Shown: positions 25,444-34,067, counted from the stretch's first letter. The stretch: 64,000 nucleotides of DNA from Actinomycetospora endophytica (GCF_021026375.1 NZ_JAJNDB010000001.1:372001-436000); one strand, 5' to 3'. Notes: generated by a model not told the origin, from the sequence alone. Numbers and translations: made by a program.

Positions 25444-26252
25444 CCGAGCCGCAGGTCTGGGCGGTCCGCTACGGCACCCGCACCACCACCCACGCCGAGA
25501 GCTACCTGAACTGGCACGTCTACGGCGAGCCGGACGCCGCGTTCGCGATGGACTACTTCTTCTGGGTCGTGCGCGACGCCGCGGGCGCGGTGACGCTGCT
25601 CGACTGCGGCTTCGACCCCGACGTCGGCCGGCGCCGGAACCGGGAGACGCTCGTCGACCCGATCGAGGCGCTCCGTCACCTCGGGATCGACCCGGGCACC
25701 GTCAGTCGGATCGTCGTCAGCCACGCGCACTACGACCACATCGGCAACCTCGACCGCCTGCCCGCCGCCGAGATCGTGATGACCGCGCGGGAGCTCGAGT
25801 TCTGGACCGGACCGCACGCCGGGCGCACCCAGTTCGCGCACTCCACCGAGGCGGACGAGCTGGCCACCCTCGCGAAAGCCCGGGACGACGGCCGCATCAC
25901 CACCTTCTCCGGATCGCTGCGGCTCGGCGAGCTCGAACTGCGCGAGGTCGGCGGCCACACGCCCGGCCAGCTGGTGGCGCTCGCGCCGGTCGCCGGAGGG
26001 CGCGCGGTGCTCGCGGCGGACGCCCTGCACTTCTACGACGAGCAGGACCGGGACCGGCCGTTCTTCGTCGTCGCCGACCTGGAAGCGATGTACGCGGGGT
26101 TCGACCTGCTCGCCGAGCTCGCCGCGCCCGCCGACCACGTGCTCGTCGCGGGCCACGACGCCGACGTCGGGCGCCGCTTCCCCGGGCGCGCCGACGGCAC
26201 CGGGATCGACGACCTGGTGATCAGCATCGACGCGCAGGGAGGACCCCGATGA
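25440..26252 (+). CDS. metallo-beta-lactamase-fold hydrolase (lactonase-like)
   Basis: 270 residues. The GTG at 25440 overlaps the preceding stop. The metal motif is SHAHYDHIG, with further ligands in GGHTPGQLV, LAADALHFY and AGHDADV. The pattern is that of the N-acyl-homoserine-lactonase-like subfamily, acting on lactones or similar esters. Its place immediately after an alpha/beta hydrolase and before dehydrogenases suggests ring-opening of a lactone intermediate, though true quorum-signal lactonase activity is also possible. The dinuclear zinc site appears complete. Confidence 0.83.
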   Translation: MTEPQVWAVRYGTRTTTHAESYLNWHVYGEPDAAFAMDYFFWVVRDAAGAVTLLDCGFDPDVGRRRNRETLVDPIEALRHLGIDPGTVSRIVVSHAHYDHIGNLDRLPAAEIVMTARELEFWTGPHAGRTQFAHSTEADELATLAKARDDGRITTFSGSLRLGELELREVGGHTPGQLVALAPVAGGRAVLAADALHFYDEQDRDRPFFVVADLEAMYAGFDLLAELAAPADHVLVAGHDADVGRRFPGRADGTGIDDLVISIDAQGGPR

Positions 26253-27151
26253 GCGGACCGGTCGGCATGATCGGCCTGGGCAACATGGGCGGGCGGATGG
26301 CGCGGCGCCTCGTCGACGCGGGCACCGCCGTCGTCGGGCATGACCCCGTCGTCGTTCCCGACGGGATCGAGCGCGGCACGAGCCCGGCGGACGTCGCCCG
26401 CCGCTGCGCCGTCGTCCTGCTCTCGCTGCCCGACAGCACCGTCGTCGAACCCGTCGTCCGCGGACCGGACGGCGTCCTCGCCGGCGCCGCACCCGGGACC
26501 GTCGTCGTCGACCTGTCCACCGCGGACCCGTCGTCGACGGCGACCCTCGCGGCCGAGGCCGCCGAGCACGGCGTGACGTTCCTCGACGCCGGGATCTCCG
26601 GCGGGGCCGCGGCCGCGGAGAAGGGCACGCTGACGATCACCGCGGGCGGGCGCGCCGAGGACGTCGACGCGATCCGCCCGATCCTGGCGCCGATCGCCGC
26701 CGTCGTGCACCACCTCGGGCCGGTGGGCGCCGGGCACACCGCGAAGCTGCTGAACAACTTCCTGAACGCGGTGACGCTCGCCGCGAGCGCCGAGGTGATG
26801 GTCGCGGGGCAGCGGGCCGGCCTGGACCTGCGCACTCTGCTCGAGGCGGTGAACGGCGGCAGCGGGCAGTCGTTCGCCACCAGCAACCGGTTCCCGCGCA
26901 TCGTCGAGGGCGACTACCTCGAGGGCGGCCTGACCAGCCGGCTGATGACCAAGGACGTGACGCTCTACACCGAGTTGCTGGGCCGGCTCGGCGTGCCCTC
27001 GCTCAACGCGTCCGGGCCGCTCGCGAGCTTCGGGCTCGCGGCGCACCTCGGCTACGGCGACGTGATCTCCAACCGCGTCGTCGACGCCCTCGGCGACCTC
27101 GCCGGGGGCGTCCGGATCCAGCAACCACAGCAACCCAGCAGGGAGGCGTAG
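26249..27151 (+). CDS. NAD(P)-dependent 3-hydroxyisobutyrate dehydrogenase family, copy 1
   Basis: 300 residues, ATGA overlap with the preceding gene. Rossmann GLGNMGGRMARRL at residues 9-21, substrate motif FLDAGISGGAAAAEKGTLT, and the catalytic Lys in VGAGHTAKLLNNFLN. Members oxidise 3-hydroxy acids such as 3-hydroxyisobutyrate, tartronate semialdehyde or gamma-hydroxybutyrate. The C-terminal QQPQQPSREA tail is unusual but short. A second, clearly different member follows three genes later in the same operon, so two successive 3-hydroxy-acid oxidations or two stereoisomers may be handled. Confidence 0.87.
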   Translation: MSGPVGMIGLGNMGGRMARRLVDAGTAVVGHDPVVVPDGIERGTSPADVARRCAVVLLSLPDSTVVEPVVRGPDGVLAGAAPGTVVVDLSTADPSSTATLAAEAAEHGVTFLDAGISGGAAAAEKGTLTITAGGRAEDVDAIRPILAPIAAVVHHLGPVGAGHTAKLLNNFLNAVTLAASAEVMVAGQRAGLDLRTLLEAVNGGSGQSFATSNRFPRIVEGDYLEGGLTSRLMTKDVTLYTELLGRLGVPSLNASGPLASFGLAAHLGYGDVISNRVVDALGDLAGGVRIQQPQQPSREA

Positions 27152-27153
27152 AC

Positions 27154-27540
27154 GTGCACATCGTCCACGGACGGGCCGCGGGCGCGACCACCGAGGCGCG
27201 CGGGGCCACGTTCACCGGCACCGTGTGGGGCGACCCGGTGCTGCCGACGACGGACGGCACCACGGTCAACTCGGTCACCTTCACCCCCGGCGCGCGGACC
27301 TATTGGCACCACCACGAGCGCGGGCAGCTGCTCGTCGTCACCGCCGGGACCGGGTGGGTGTGCACCCACGGGGAGCCGCCGCAGCCGCTGACGGTCGGCG
27401 ACGTCGTCTGGGTCCCGCCGGGCGAGCGGCACTGGCACGGGGCCGGGCCCGGCTCGATCCTCACGCACACCGCGGTGTCGCTGGGCACGACCACCTGGCT
27501 CGACGAGGTCTCCGAGGCCGAGTACGGGGAGGCACGGTGA
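27154..27540 (+). CDS. cupin-domain protein
   Basis: 128 residues from the GTG at 27154, two bases after the previous stop. Cupin motif 1 is visible as TPGARTYWHHHERGQLLVV and motif 2 as VPPGERHWHGAGPGS, giving a typical His/Glu metal-binding set. Single-domain cupins next to carboxymuconolactone-decarboxylase-like genes are frequent in actinomycete catabolic clusters and may isomerise or decarboxylate unstable intermediates. No specific activity can be assigned. It overlaps the next gene by four bases. Confidence 0.83.
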   Translation: MHIVHGRAAGATTEARGATFTGTVWGDPVLPTTDGTTVNSVTFTPGARTYWHHHERGQLLVVTAGTGWVCTHGEPPQPLTVGDVVWVPPGERHWHGAGPGSILTHTAVSLGTTTWLDEVSEAEYGEAR

Positions 27541-27935
27541 GCGGGAGCAACGGCACCGACCCCCGGTTCGAGGCCGGGCTCGCGGTGCGCAAGGAGGTCC
27601 TCGGGGCCGCGCACGTGGAGCGCTCGATGGCGAACGTCAGCGACTTCTCGCGGCCGGTGCAGGAGTTCGTGACCCGCGCCTGCTGGGGCGACGTGTGGGG
27701 CCGCCCGGGCCTCGACCGGCGGACCCGCAGCCTGCTCAACCTCGTCATGCTCACCGCCCTCAACCGGCCCCACGAGCTGGCCGTGCACGTCCGCGGGGCC
27801 ATCACCAACGGCGCGACGGTCGAGGAGATCCAGGAGACGCTGCTGCACGCGACGGTGTACTGCGGGGCGCCCGCGGGGCTGGAGGCGTTCCGGATCGCGG
27901 AGAAGGTGCTGTCGGAACTGGAGACCGAGGCATGA
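27537..27935 (+). CDS. 4-carboxymuconolactone decarboxylase family protein (PcaC-like)
   Basis: 132 residues from the GTG at 27537 (GTGA overlap). Contains FTRP-like FSRPVQEFVTRACWGDVWGR, then LDRRTRSLLNLVMLTALNRP and the HVRGAITNGATVEEIQETLLHATVYCGAPAG stretch, matching PcaC at close to full length. PcaC removes CO2 from 4-carboxymuconolactone in the protocatechuate ortho pathway, but no PcaB or PcaD lies nearby, so here it probably acts on a different lactone or keto acid from the same operon. Confidence 0.85.
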   Translation: MSGSNGTDPRFEAGLAVRKEVLGAAHVERSMANVSDFSRPVQEFVTRACWGDVWGRPGLDRRTRSLLNLVMLTALNRPHELAVHVRGAITNGATVEEIQETLLHATVYCGAPAGLEAFRIAEKVLSELETEA

Positions 27936-28819
27936 CCGCCGACCTGACCGGGCGCACCGTCGGGTTCGTCGGCCTCGGGAACATGGGCACGCCGATGGCG
28001 GCGCGGCTCGCGGCGGCGGGCGCATCCGTCCGGGCGTCCGACGCCTCGGCTGACGCGCGGGGGGCGTTCGGGGACGAGGTCCCGACGGCGACGGTGGTCG
28101 GCTCCGCGGCCGAGGTCGCCCGGGGCGCGGAGGCGGTGCTGCTGTGCCTGCCGAACTCCGCGGCCGTCGAGGCGGTCGTCGCCGGCGGGCTGATCGACGC
28201 GCTCGAGCCCGGCGCGGTGCTCGTCGACATGAGCTCGTCCGAGCCACTGCGCACCCGGGCACTCGCCGCACGGATCGCCCCTCGCGTCCTCGTCGACGCC
28301 CCGGTCTCGGGCGGGGTGAGCGGCGCACGGGCCGGGACGCTGGCGGTGATGGTCGGCGGGCCCGACGACGTCGTCGCCGGGCTGATGCCCGTGCTCGAGG
28401 CGATCGGCCACCCGCGCCACGTCGGCCCGACCGGCGCCGGGCACGCCCTCAAGGCGCTGAACAACCTCATGAGCGCCGCGCACCTGCTGGCCAGCTCGGA
28501 GGCACTGCTGGCCGGCCAGGCGTTCGGGCTCGACCCCGAGGTGATGCTCGACGTCGTCAACGCCTCCAGCGGGCGCAGCGGGTCGACCGAGGTGAAGTGG
28601 CCCCGGCACGTGCTGCCCGGCACCTTCGGCTCGGGCTTCGGGCTCGGGCTGATGGTCAAGGACATCCGGATCGCGCTGGACCTGGTGGCGAGCACCGGGA
28701 CCCCGTCGCGGCACACCGCGAGCACCGTCGCGCTGTGGGCGGAGGCCGCCGAGGCGCTGCCGCCCGACGCCGACCACACCGACATCGTCCGCTGGCTGCA
28801 GGGGAAGGACATCCGATGA
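27932..28819 (+). CDS. NAD(P)-dependent 3-hydroxyisobutyrate dehydrogenase family, copy 2
   Basis: 295 residues, start overlaps the PcaC-like stop (ATGA). Rossmann motif GLGNMGTPMAARL, LVDAPVSGGVSGARAGTLAVMVGG for substrate binding, and the catalytic Lys within GAGHALKALNNLM. C-terminal region typical (FGLGLMVKDIRIALDLV). It resembles copy 1 only at the family level, so it is probably not a recent duplication. Likely oxidises a 3-hydroxy or 2-hydroxymethyl acid generated earlier in the pathway. Confidence 0.87.
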   Translation: MTADLTGRTVGFVGLGNMGTPMAARLAAAGASVRASDASADARGAFGDEVPTATVVGSAAEVARGAEAVLLCLPNSAAVEAVVAGGLIDALEPGAVLVDMSSSEPLRTRALAARIAPRVLVDAPVSGGVSGARAGTLAVMVGGPDDVVAGLMPVLEAIGHPRHVGPTGAGHALKALNNLMSAAHLLASSEALLAGQAFGLDPEVMLDVVNASSGRSGSTEVKWPRHVLPGTFGSGFGLGLMVKDIRIALDLVASTGTPSRHTASTVALWAEAAEALPPDADHTDIVRWLQGKDIR

Positions 28820-29580
28820 CGACCGCCCAGCTCACCGCCGAGCAGCAGGAGATCAAGGACGAGTTCGTCCGGGTGCGCGGCACGTGGGGCGAGCCCTGGC
28901 AGCGGATGCTCGAGCTCGACCCGGCCTTCGTGCGCGCGTACCTGGACTTCTCCGCGGTCCCGCTGCGGCGTAGCCCGGGAGCGCTGTCGCCGAAGGTGCG
29001 GGAGCTGTTGTTCGTCGCCGTCGACGCCGCCGCGACCCACCTCTACACGCCCGGCGTCCGGCAGCACGTCGCGGCCGCGCTCGACGCCGGCGCCACCCCG
29101 GCCGAGGTGATGGAGGTGCTGGAGCTGACCAGCACCCTCGGCATCCACGCCGCGAACATCGGCATCCCGATCCTGGTCGAGGTCCTCGAGGAGCAGGGAC
29201 TGCGCGACGGCCCCGCGCCGCTCGACGAGCGCCAGGAGCGGCTCAAGGCCGAGTTCACCGCGACCCGCGGCTACTGGCACACCTTCTGGGACGAGATCCT
29301 GGAGCTCGATCCCGACCTGTTCGAGGCCTACGTCGCGTTCTCCTCGGTCCCGTGGCACACCGGCACGCTGGAGCCGAAGGTCAAGGAGCTCGTCTACTGC
29401 GCCTTCGACGCCTCGGCCACCCACCTCTACGTCCCCGGCCTCAAGCTGCACCTGCGCAACGCGCTCGGCCACGGCGCGACGGTCGCCGAGATCCTGGAGA
29501 TGTTCGAGATCGCGAGCGTCGTCGGCATCCACGCCGCGACCGTGGGCGCGCCGATCCTCGCCGAGCTCGCCGGTGGGTAG
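28816..29580 (+). CDS. tandem-domain carboxymuconolactone decarboxylase family protein
   Basis: 254 residues built from two AhpD/CMD-like halves (about 1-125 and 130-254). Each half has the same plan: W-x-x-x-x-E/L-D-P-x-x-x-x-A-Y, then S-P/E-P-K-V-(R/K)-E-L, A-A/S-T-H-L-Y, a G-A-T-x-x-E-(V/I)-x-E helix and G-I-H-A-A. Neither half shows the C-x-x-C of AhpD, so peroxidase-reductase activity is unlikely and a lyase or decarboxylase role is favoured. Last structural gene of the operon, translationally coupled to the dehydrogenase upstream. Confidence 0.82.
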   Translation: MTTAQLTAEQQEIKDEFVRVRGTWGEPWQRMLELDPAFVRAYLDFSAVPLRRSPGALSPKVRELLFVAVDAAATHLYTPGVRQHVAAALDAGATPAEVMEVLELTSTLGIHAANIGIPILVEVLEEQGLRDGPAPLDERQERLKAEFTATRGYWHTFWDEILELDPDLFEAYVAFSSVPWHTGTLEPKVKELVYCAFDASATHLYVPGLKLHLRNALGHGATVAEILEMFEIASVVGIHAATVGAPILAELAGG

Positions 29581-29589
29581 CGCGCGGGC

Positions 29590-30327
29590 GTGAACGTCGA
29601 CCCCCGCGGTGGGATCATGGCGGCCGTGACGTCGTCGGTGTGGGGGTACGAGCCGCTGCCGCGGGTCGCCGCGCCGTTGCGCGAGCAGGCCACCGACCGG
29701 GTGCGGGCCGCGATCCTGGACCTGCGCCTGCAGCCCGGCCAGCGGCTCGTCGAGCGGGAGCTCGTGGAGAACCTCGGGGTGTCGCGGGCGACCATCCGGG
29801 AGGTCATCCGCCAGCTCGCCGCCGAAGGGCTGGTCACCGTCGTGCCGCAGCGCGGCGCCGAGGTGACCTCGCTGTCGGCCTCCGACGCCGCCGACATCTA
29901 CGAGATGCGCGCCGCGCTGGAGGCGCTGGCCGTCCGCCGGTTCGTGCAGCGCGCGGACCCCGACCACGTCCGCGCGCTGCGGGCGGCGGTCGAGGAGATC
30001 GCGCGGACCGCCTCCGGGTCGGGCTCCGACGGTTCCGACGGCGGGGCGCGTGACCAGCTCGGCGCGAAGGACCGGTTCTACGAGGTGCTCCTGGCCGGGT
30101 CGGCCAGCGACCCGCTGCAGCAGACCCTCGCCGGGCTGCAGGCCCGGGTGCGGCTGCTGCGGGCGACGTCGCTGTCGGTCCCGGGCCGCCCGCGACGGGC
30201 CGCCGAGGAGCTGACCGCGGTCGTCGACGCCATCGAGGCGGGCGATGCGGACGCGGCGGCCGAGGCGTGCGTGACGCACATCCGCAACGCCGCAGCCACC
30301 GCGACGGCAGAGCTCGAGCGGTCCTGA
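29590..30327 (+). CDS. GntR family regulator, FCD (FadR-like) subgroup
   Basis: 245 residues from the GTG at 29590; an ATG at 29617 is also possible. N-terminal winged helix (LREQATDRVRAAILDLRLQPGQ, VSRATIREVIRQLAAEGLV) and an FCD helical effector domain with metal-binding His/Asp positions (DIYEMRAALEALAVRRF, DRFYEVLLAGSAS, VTHIRNAAA). A Ser/Gly/Asp-rich insert sits at about residues 137-150. Only ten bases after the operon, so co-transcribed. It probably represses the operon and the divergent transporter through the TGTCAGACA site and responds to the pathway acid. Confidence 0.85.
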   Translation: MNVDPRGGIMAAVTSSVWGYEPLPRVAAPLREQATDRVRAAILDLRLQPGQRLVERELVENLGVSRATIREVIRQLAAEGLVTVVPQRGAEVTSLSASDAADIYEMRAALEALAVRRFVQRADPDHVRALRAAVEEIARTASGSGSDGSDGGARDQLGAKDRFYEVLLAGSASDPLQQTLAGLQARVRLLRATSLSVPGRPRRAAEELTAVVDAIEAGDADAAAEACVTHIRNAAATATAELERS

Positions 30328-30365
30328 TCTGGTCCCGGCCCCGACCGCCGAGCAGGATGCGAGCC

Positions 30366-32306
30366 GTGACCGACGAGCGCGGCGAGATCCTCCGACCCGT
30401 CCCTCCCGACGCGGCCACGGCCTCGCAGATGGGCCGCTTCCTCACCGCCGGGCTCGGCCAGGGCGACTACCGCGCCCTGCACCGCTGGTCGGTCGACGAC
30501 CCGGAGGCCTTCTGGCGGGCGGTCGTGGCGTTCTTCGACATCGAGGTCTCCGGGTTGACGACGGTGCTCGCGGACGCCGGGATGCCCGGAGCCCGCTGGC
30601 TGCCCGGGGCACGGCTGTCCTACTCGGCGCACGCGCTGCGCCCGGAATGGACCGGACCCGCCGTCGTCGGGATCTCCCAGACCCGCGAGCGGGTCGAGCT
30701 GTCCTACGACGAGCTGCGCGACCAGGTCGCCCGCGCCCGCGCGGGCCTGGTGCGTCTCGGGGTGGGGCCGGGCGACCGCGTCGCCGGTTACCTGCCACAC
30801 GTCCCGGAGACGATCGTCGCGTTCCTCGCGACCGCGTCGCTGGGCGCGGTGTGGCTGTCGTGCCCGCCCGAGTTCGGCCCGCGCGCCGTCGTCGACCGGC
30901 TCGGGCAGGTGGAGCCGGCGGTGCTGATCGCGGTCGACGGCACCCGCTACGGGGACCGCCCGATCGACCGGACCGCCCAGCTCGCCGAGATCCGCGCGGC
31001 TCTGCCGTCGCTGCGGGCGACGGTGCTGCTGCCCTACCTCGACCCGTCCGCCGTCGCGCCCGACGGAGCACTCTCCTGGGCGGACCTGCTCGCCGAACCG
31101 GGCCCGCTCGAGCACGCCGCGGTGGCGTTCGACCACCCGCTCTACGTGCTGTTCTCCTCCGGGACGACCGGCCTGCCGAAGCCGATCGTGCACGGGCACG
31201 GCGGGATCGTGCTCGAGCACCACAAGACACTCGGGCTGCACAACGACGTCCGCCCCGGCGACCGCTTCTTCTGGTACTCGACCACCGGCTGGATCATGTG
31301 GAACTACGGGGTGTCCGCCCTGCTGGTGGGCGCCACCGTCGTCTGCGTCGACGGGAACCCGGCCTGGCCCGACGTGGACGCGCTGTGGGCGATGGCGGAA
31401 CGCGAGCGGCTCACCCAGTTCGGCACCTCGGCGTCGTTCCTCATGATGTGCCGCGACGCCGGCCTGCGCCCCGGCCACGACCACGACCTCTCGGCGCTGC
31501 GCATGCTCGGCTCCACCGGGTCGCCGCTGCCGCCCGAGGGCTTCCGGTGGGCGGCGGAGACGTTCGGGCCGTCGGTGCTGGTGAACTCGACGTCGGGCGG
31601 GACGGACGTCGCGAGCGGGTTCGTCGGCGCGGCGCCGCTGCTCCCGGTGCGCGCCGGCGAGATCCCCGGTCCGATGCTCGGCGTCGACGTGCACGCCTTC
31701 GACGACGACGGCCGCGACCTGATCGGCGAGCCCGGCGAGCTGGTGATCACCGCGCCGATGCCGTCGATGCCGGTGGCGTTGTGGGGTGACGACGACGGAG
31801 CCCGGATGCGGGCGACGTGGTTCGACCGGTTCCCCGGCGTCTGGACGCAGGGCGACTGGATCACGGTGTACGACGACGGCGGGTGCGTCATCAGCGGCCG
31901 CTCCGACGCGACGCTGAACCGCGGCGGGGTGCGGCTGGGGACCTCGGACTTCTACTCCGTGGTGGAGGACGTCGACGGGATCTCCGACAGCCTCGTCGTG
32001 CACCTGGAGGATTCGGTCGGCGGGGCGGGGACGCTCGTGCTCTTCCTCGTCGGCGGTCCTGATCGCGAGGGGCTCGAGGCGGAGATCGTGCGCCGGCTGC
32101 GCTCGGAGATGTCGCCGCGGCACGTGCCGGACGAGGTCGCGTGGGTGGCCGCGCTGCCGCGGACGCTGTCCGGGAAGAAGCTCGAGACGCCGGTCAAGCG
32201 GCTGCTCGTCGGGGCGGCGCCGGAGTCGGTGGCCAGCCGCGACTCGCTGGCCGATCCGGCGGCGCTGGACGAGATCGTCGAGTGGGTGCGCCTCCGGCGC
32301 TCCTGA
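30366..32306 (+). CDS. acetoacetyl-CoA synthetase
   Basis: 646 residues from the GTG at 30366 (an ATG nine bases earlier is in frame). Length and order match AacS-type acyl-CoA synthetases: acetyl-CoA-synthetase-like N-terminus, P-loop LFSSGTTGLPKPIVHGHGG, WYSTTGWIMWN, NSTSGGTD, TWFDRFPGVWTQGDW and the catalytic Lys in RTLSGKKLETPVKRLL. It makes acetoacetyl-CoA (or a close 3-oxoacyl-CoA) from the free acid with ATP, feeding thiolase; a thiolase gene is encoded 540 bp away on the opposite strand. The stop codon TGA lies inside a palindromic repeat (32304-32361). Confidence 0.88.
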   Translation: MTDERGEILRPVPPDAATASQMGRFLTAGLGQGDYRALHRWSVDDPEAFWRAVVAFFDIEVSGLTTVLADAGMPGARWLPGARLSYSAHALRPEWTGPAVVGISQTRERVELSYDELRDQVARARAGLVRLGVGPGDRVAGYLPHVPETIVAFLATASLGAVWLSCPPEFGPRAVVDRLGQVEPAVLIAVDGTRYGDRPIDRTAQLAEIRAALPSLRATVLLPYLDPSAVAPDGALSWADLLAEPGPLEHAAVAFDHPLYVLFSSGTTGLPKPIVHGHGGIVLEHHKTLGLHNDVRPGDRFFWYSTTGWIMWNYGVSALLVGATVVCVDGNPAWPDVDALWAMAERERLTQFGTSASFLMMCRDAGLRPGHDHDLSALRMLGSTGSPLPPEGFRWAAETFGPSVLVNSTSGGTDVASGFVGAAPLLPVRAGEIPGPMLGVDVHAFDDDGRDLIGEPGELVITAPMPSMPVALWGDDDGARMRATWFDRFPGVWTQGDWITVYDDGGCVISGRSDATLNRGGVRLGTSDFYSVVEDVDGISDSLVVHLEDSVGGAGTLVLFLVGGPDREGLEAEIVRRLRSEMSPRHVPDEVAWVAALPRTLSGKKLETPVKRLLVGAAPESVASRDSLADPAALDEIVEWVRLRRS

Positions 32307-32361
32307 GCAGTGATCCGTGCTCCGGCACGGATTACTGCTCACCGGCGCGTCAGCGCACCTA
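32304..32361. repeat. palindromic repeat copy A (degenerate, left arm short)
   Basis: Inner inverted repeat TGAGCAGTGATCCGTG (32304-32319) against 32326-32341 with one mismatch, then the family's outer right edge GCGCACCTA (32353-32361). The first three bases are the stop codon of the acetoacetyl-CoA synthetase gene and the last three (CTA) are the stop codon of the convergent small gene. Probable bidirectional terminator. Confidence 0.65.
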
Positions 32362-32592
32362 CGCGATCTCCAGCGACGCGCGCGGCTGGGGGCACTGCTG
32401 CTCGGCCTCGGCGGTCTCCGGCCGGATGAGCAGGAGCCCGCAGTCGGGGCTGTGCAGGACGACGGTGCCCAGGCAGCTCCGGCCGTCGTCGTCGACCATC
32501 GTGACCTGGTCTCCCGCGCGTGCCGTCCCGACGATGACGTGGCCGTGGTCGTCGGTCCGCGAGAAGTCGACGCGGTACGTCGGGTGCGCCAT
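32359..32592 (-). CDS. small hypothetical protein
   Basis: 77 residues from the ATG at 32590-32592 with GGAGTCCTC upstream; a longer in-frame form to 32673 is less likely. Sequence begins AHPTYRVDFSRTDDHGH and contains VGTARAGDQVTMVDDDGRSC and a beta-rich centre, with two Cys. No recognised domain. Its TAG stop is the terminal triplet of palindromic repeat copy A, facing the acetoacetyl-CoA synthetase gene. Confidence 0.6.
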   Translation of the reverse strand: MAHPTYRVDFSRTDDHGHVIVGTARAGDQVTMVDDDGRSCLGTVVLHSPDCGLLLIRPETAEAEQQCPQPRASLEIA

Positions 32593-32773
32593 GAGGACTC
32601 CTCGGCGGCGGGCGGCCGTCGGAGTCACGGCGGCTGATGGGCGGAGTGCGCCAGAGGAAAGCACGCCGATCACGTGTCCACCAATGGTCGACCAGGCACG
32701 GAACGGACACGATCCGGACTCTGCCGGGCGCCGGGCCGCTCAGGACGCCGCGACGAGCTCCACCTGCGGTCAG

Positions 32774-32849
32774 TAGGTGCGCTCCGCGCTTGTGAGCACT
32801 AAGTGACGCTATAGCGTCACTTAGTGCTCACGAGCGCGCAGCGCACCTA
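32774..32849. repeat. palindromic repeat copy B (full length)
   Basis: Seventy-six bases: 36-base arms around a TATA loop, from TAGGTGCGCT to AGCGCACCTA, near-perfectly complementary. The last three bases (CTA, 32847-32849) are the thiolase stop codon. No gene ends at the left edge. Expected to form a long hairpin in either transcript and act as terminator. Confidence 0.85.
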
Positions 32850-33989
32850 CAGGGACTCGATGATCGTCGCGTTCGACTGACCGCCGCCCTCACACATCGT
32901 CTGCAGCCCGCGGGTGCTCCCGGTGCGCCGGAGTTCGTGGACGAGCTTGGTCGCGAGCACCGCGCCGGTCGCGCCGAGCGGGTGCCCCATCGCGATCGCG
33001 CCGCCGTTGACGTTGGTGCGCTCCAGCGACGCACCGGTCTCCTTCGCCCACGCGAGCACCACGGGCGCGAACGCCTCGTTGCACTCGAACAGGTCGATGT
33101 CGTCGATCGTCAGGCCGGCCCGCTTCAGCGCCATCGCCGTCGCGGGGATCGGGCCGGTGAGCATGAGGACCGGGTCCTCCCCGACGACGGCGAGGGTGGT
33201 CACCTTCGCGATCGGGGTGAGTCCGTGGGTGCGCACCGCCGCCTCGGAGGCCACCAGCAGCGCGGCCGACCCCACGCTGACCTGCGAGGACACCGCCGCC
33301 GTGATCGTGTAGCCCTCGCGCACCGGCGGCAGCGACGCCATCTTCTCCCGGTCGACGTTCGGGCGGATGCCCTCGTCGCGGTCCAGGCCGTTCAGCGGGG
33401 CGAGCTGCGCGGCGAACCGGCCCTCATCGGTGGCGGCCGCGGCGCGGCGGTGGCTCTCGACCGCGAACTCCTCGAGGTCGTCCCGGCCGAAGCCCCACTT
33501 CTCGGTGATCAGCTGCGCGCCGCGGAACTGGCTGATCTCCTGCTCGCCGTAGCGCTCGATCCACCCGGCACCCTCGCGGCGCGTGCCCATCTTCTCGAGC
33601 ACCGAGGCGTTGGCATCGATCGGCACGATCGCCATGTTCTCGACGCCCGCCGCGACGACGAGGTCCTGCGTGCCCGAGAGCACGGCCTGCGCCGCGAAGT
33701 GCAGCGCCTGCTGCGAGGACCCGCAGGCGCGGTTGATCGTGGTGCCCGGGACGTGCTCGGGCAGGCCGGCGGAGAGCCACGCGGTGCGGCCGATGACACC
33801 GGCCTGCGGGCCGAGCTGGGTCACGCAGCCCATGAGCACGTCGTCGACGGCGCCCGGGTCGACGCCGGTGCGCTCCATCAGCGCGGACAGCGCGTGCGCC
33901 CCGAGGTCGGCCGGATGAATCTCCGCGAGCGCTCCCTTGCGGGTCCCGACCGGCGAGCGGACGGCGTCGACGATGTATGCCTCGGCCAC
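32847..33989 (-). CDS. acetyl-CoA C-acyltransferase (thiolase)
   Basis: 380 residues. Thiolase family: nucleophilic Cys in NRACGSSQQALHFA (about residue 89), NEAFAPVVLAW, the His motif GGAIAMGHPLGATGA and the second Cys in TMCEGGGQSN. The usual C-x-G near the C-terminus reads C-E-G-G-G-Q. It cleaves or forms 3-oxoacyl-CoA esters, the last step of beta-oxidation-type pathways. The TAG stop belongs to palindromic repeat copy B, and a TGAC-type 15-mer lies 30 bases upstream of the start. Confidence 0.9.
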   Translation of the reverse strand: MAEAYIVDAVRSPVGTRKGALAEIHPADLGAHALSALMERTGVDPGAVDDVLMGCVTQLGPQAGVIGRTAWLSAGLPEHVPGTTINRACGSSQQALHFAAQAVLSGTQDLVVAAGVENMAIVPIDANASVLEKMGTRREGAGWIERYGEQEISQFRGAQLITEKWGFGRDDLEEFAVESHRRAAAATDEGRFAAQLAPLNGLDRDEGIRPNVDREKMASLPPVREGYTITAAVSSQVSVGSAALLVASEAAVRTHGLTPIAKVTTLAVVGEDPVLMLTGPIPATAMALKRAGLTIDDIDLFECNEAFAPVVLAWAKETGASLERTNVNGGAIAMGHPLGATGAVLATKLVHELRRTGSTRGLQTMCEGGGQSNATIIESL

Positions 33990-34018
33990 GGTGCCTCCCG
34001 ACGAGCGTGTGGACTTCC

Positions 34019-34033
34019 TGACGTCCAGTGTCG
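34019..34033. promoter_or_regulatory. candidate operator TGACGTCCAGTGTCG
   Basis: Fifteen-mer 30 bases upstream of the thiolase start. It matches the site before the CoA-transferase operon (14112-14126) at 12 of 15 positions, with the same orientation and similar distance. Confidence 0.35.
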
Positions 34034-34067
34034 GTCGTGCCGCATCGCTGACGCCAGGCGAACCCGG

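Noticed and set aside
27537..27935. PcaC-like gene considered as part of a protocatechuate ortho pathway
   Set aside because: No pcaGH, pcaB or pcaD nearby, and the aromatic locus in this window uses an extradiol LigAB-type enzyme instead.
27802..30279. Minus-strand 825-codon frame across the catabolic operon
   Set aside because: Runs antisense through several overlapping real genes with clear motifs; compositionally a shadow.
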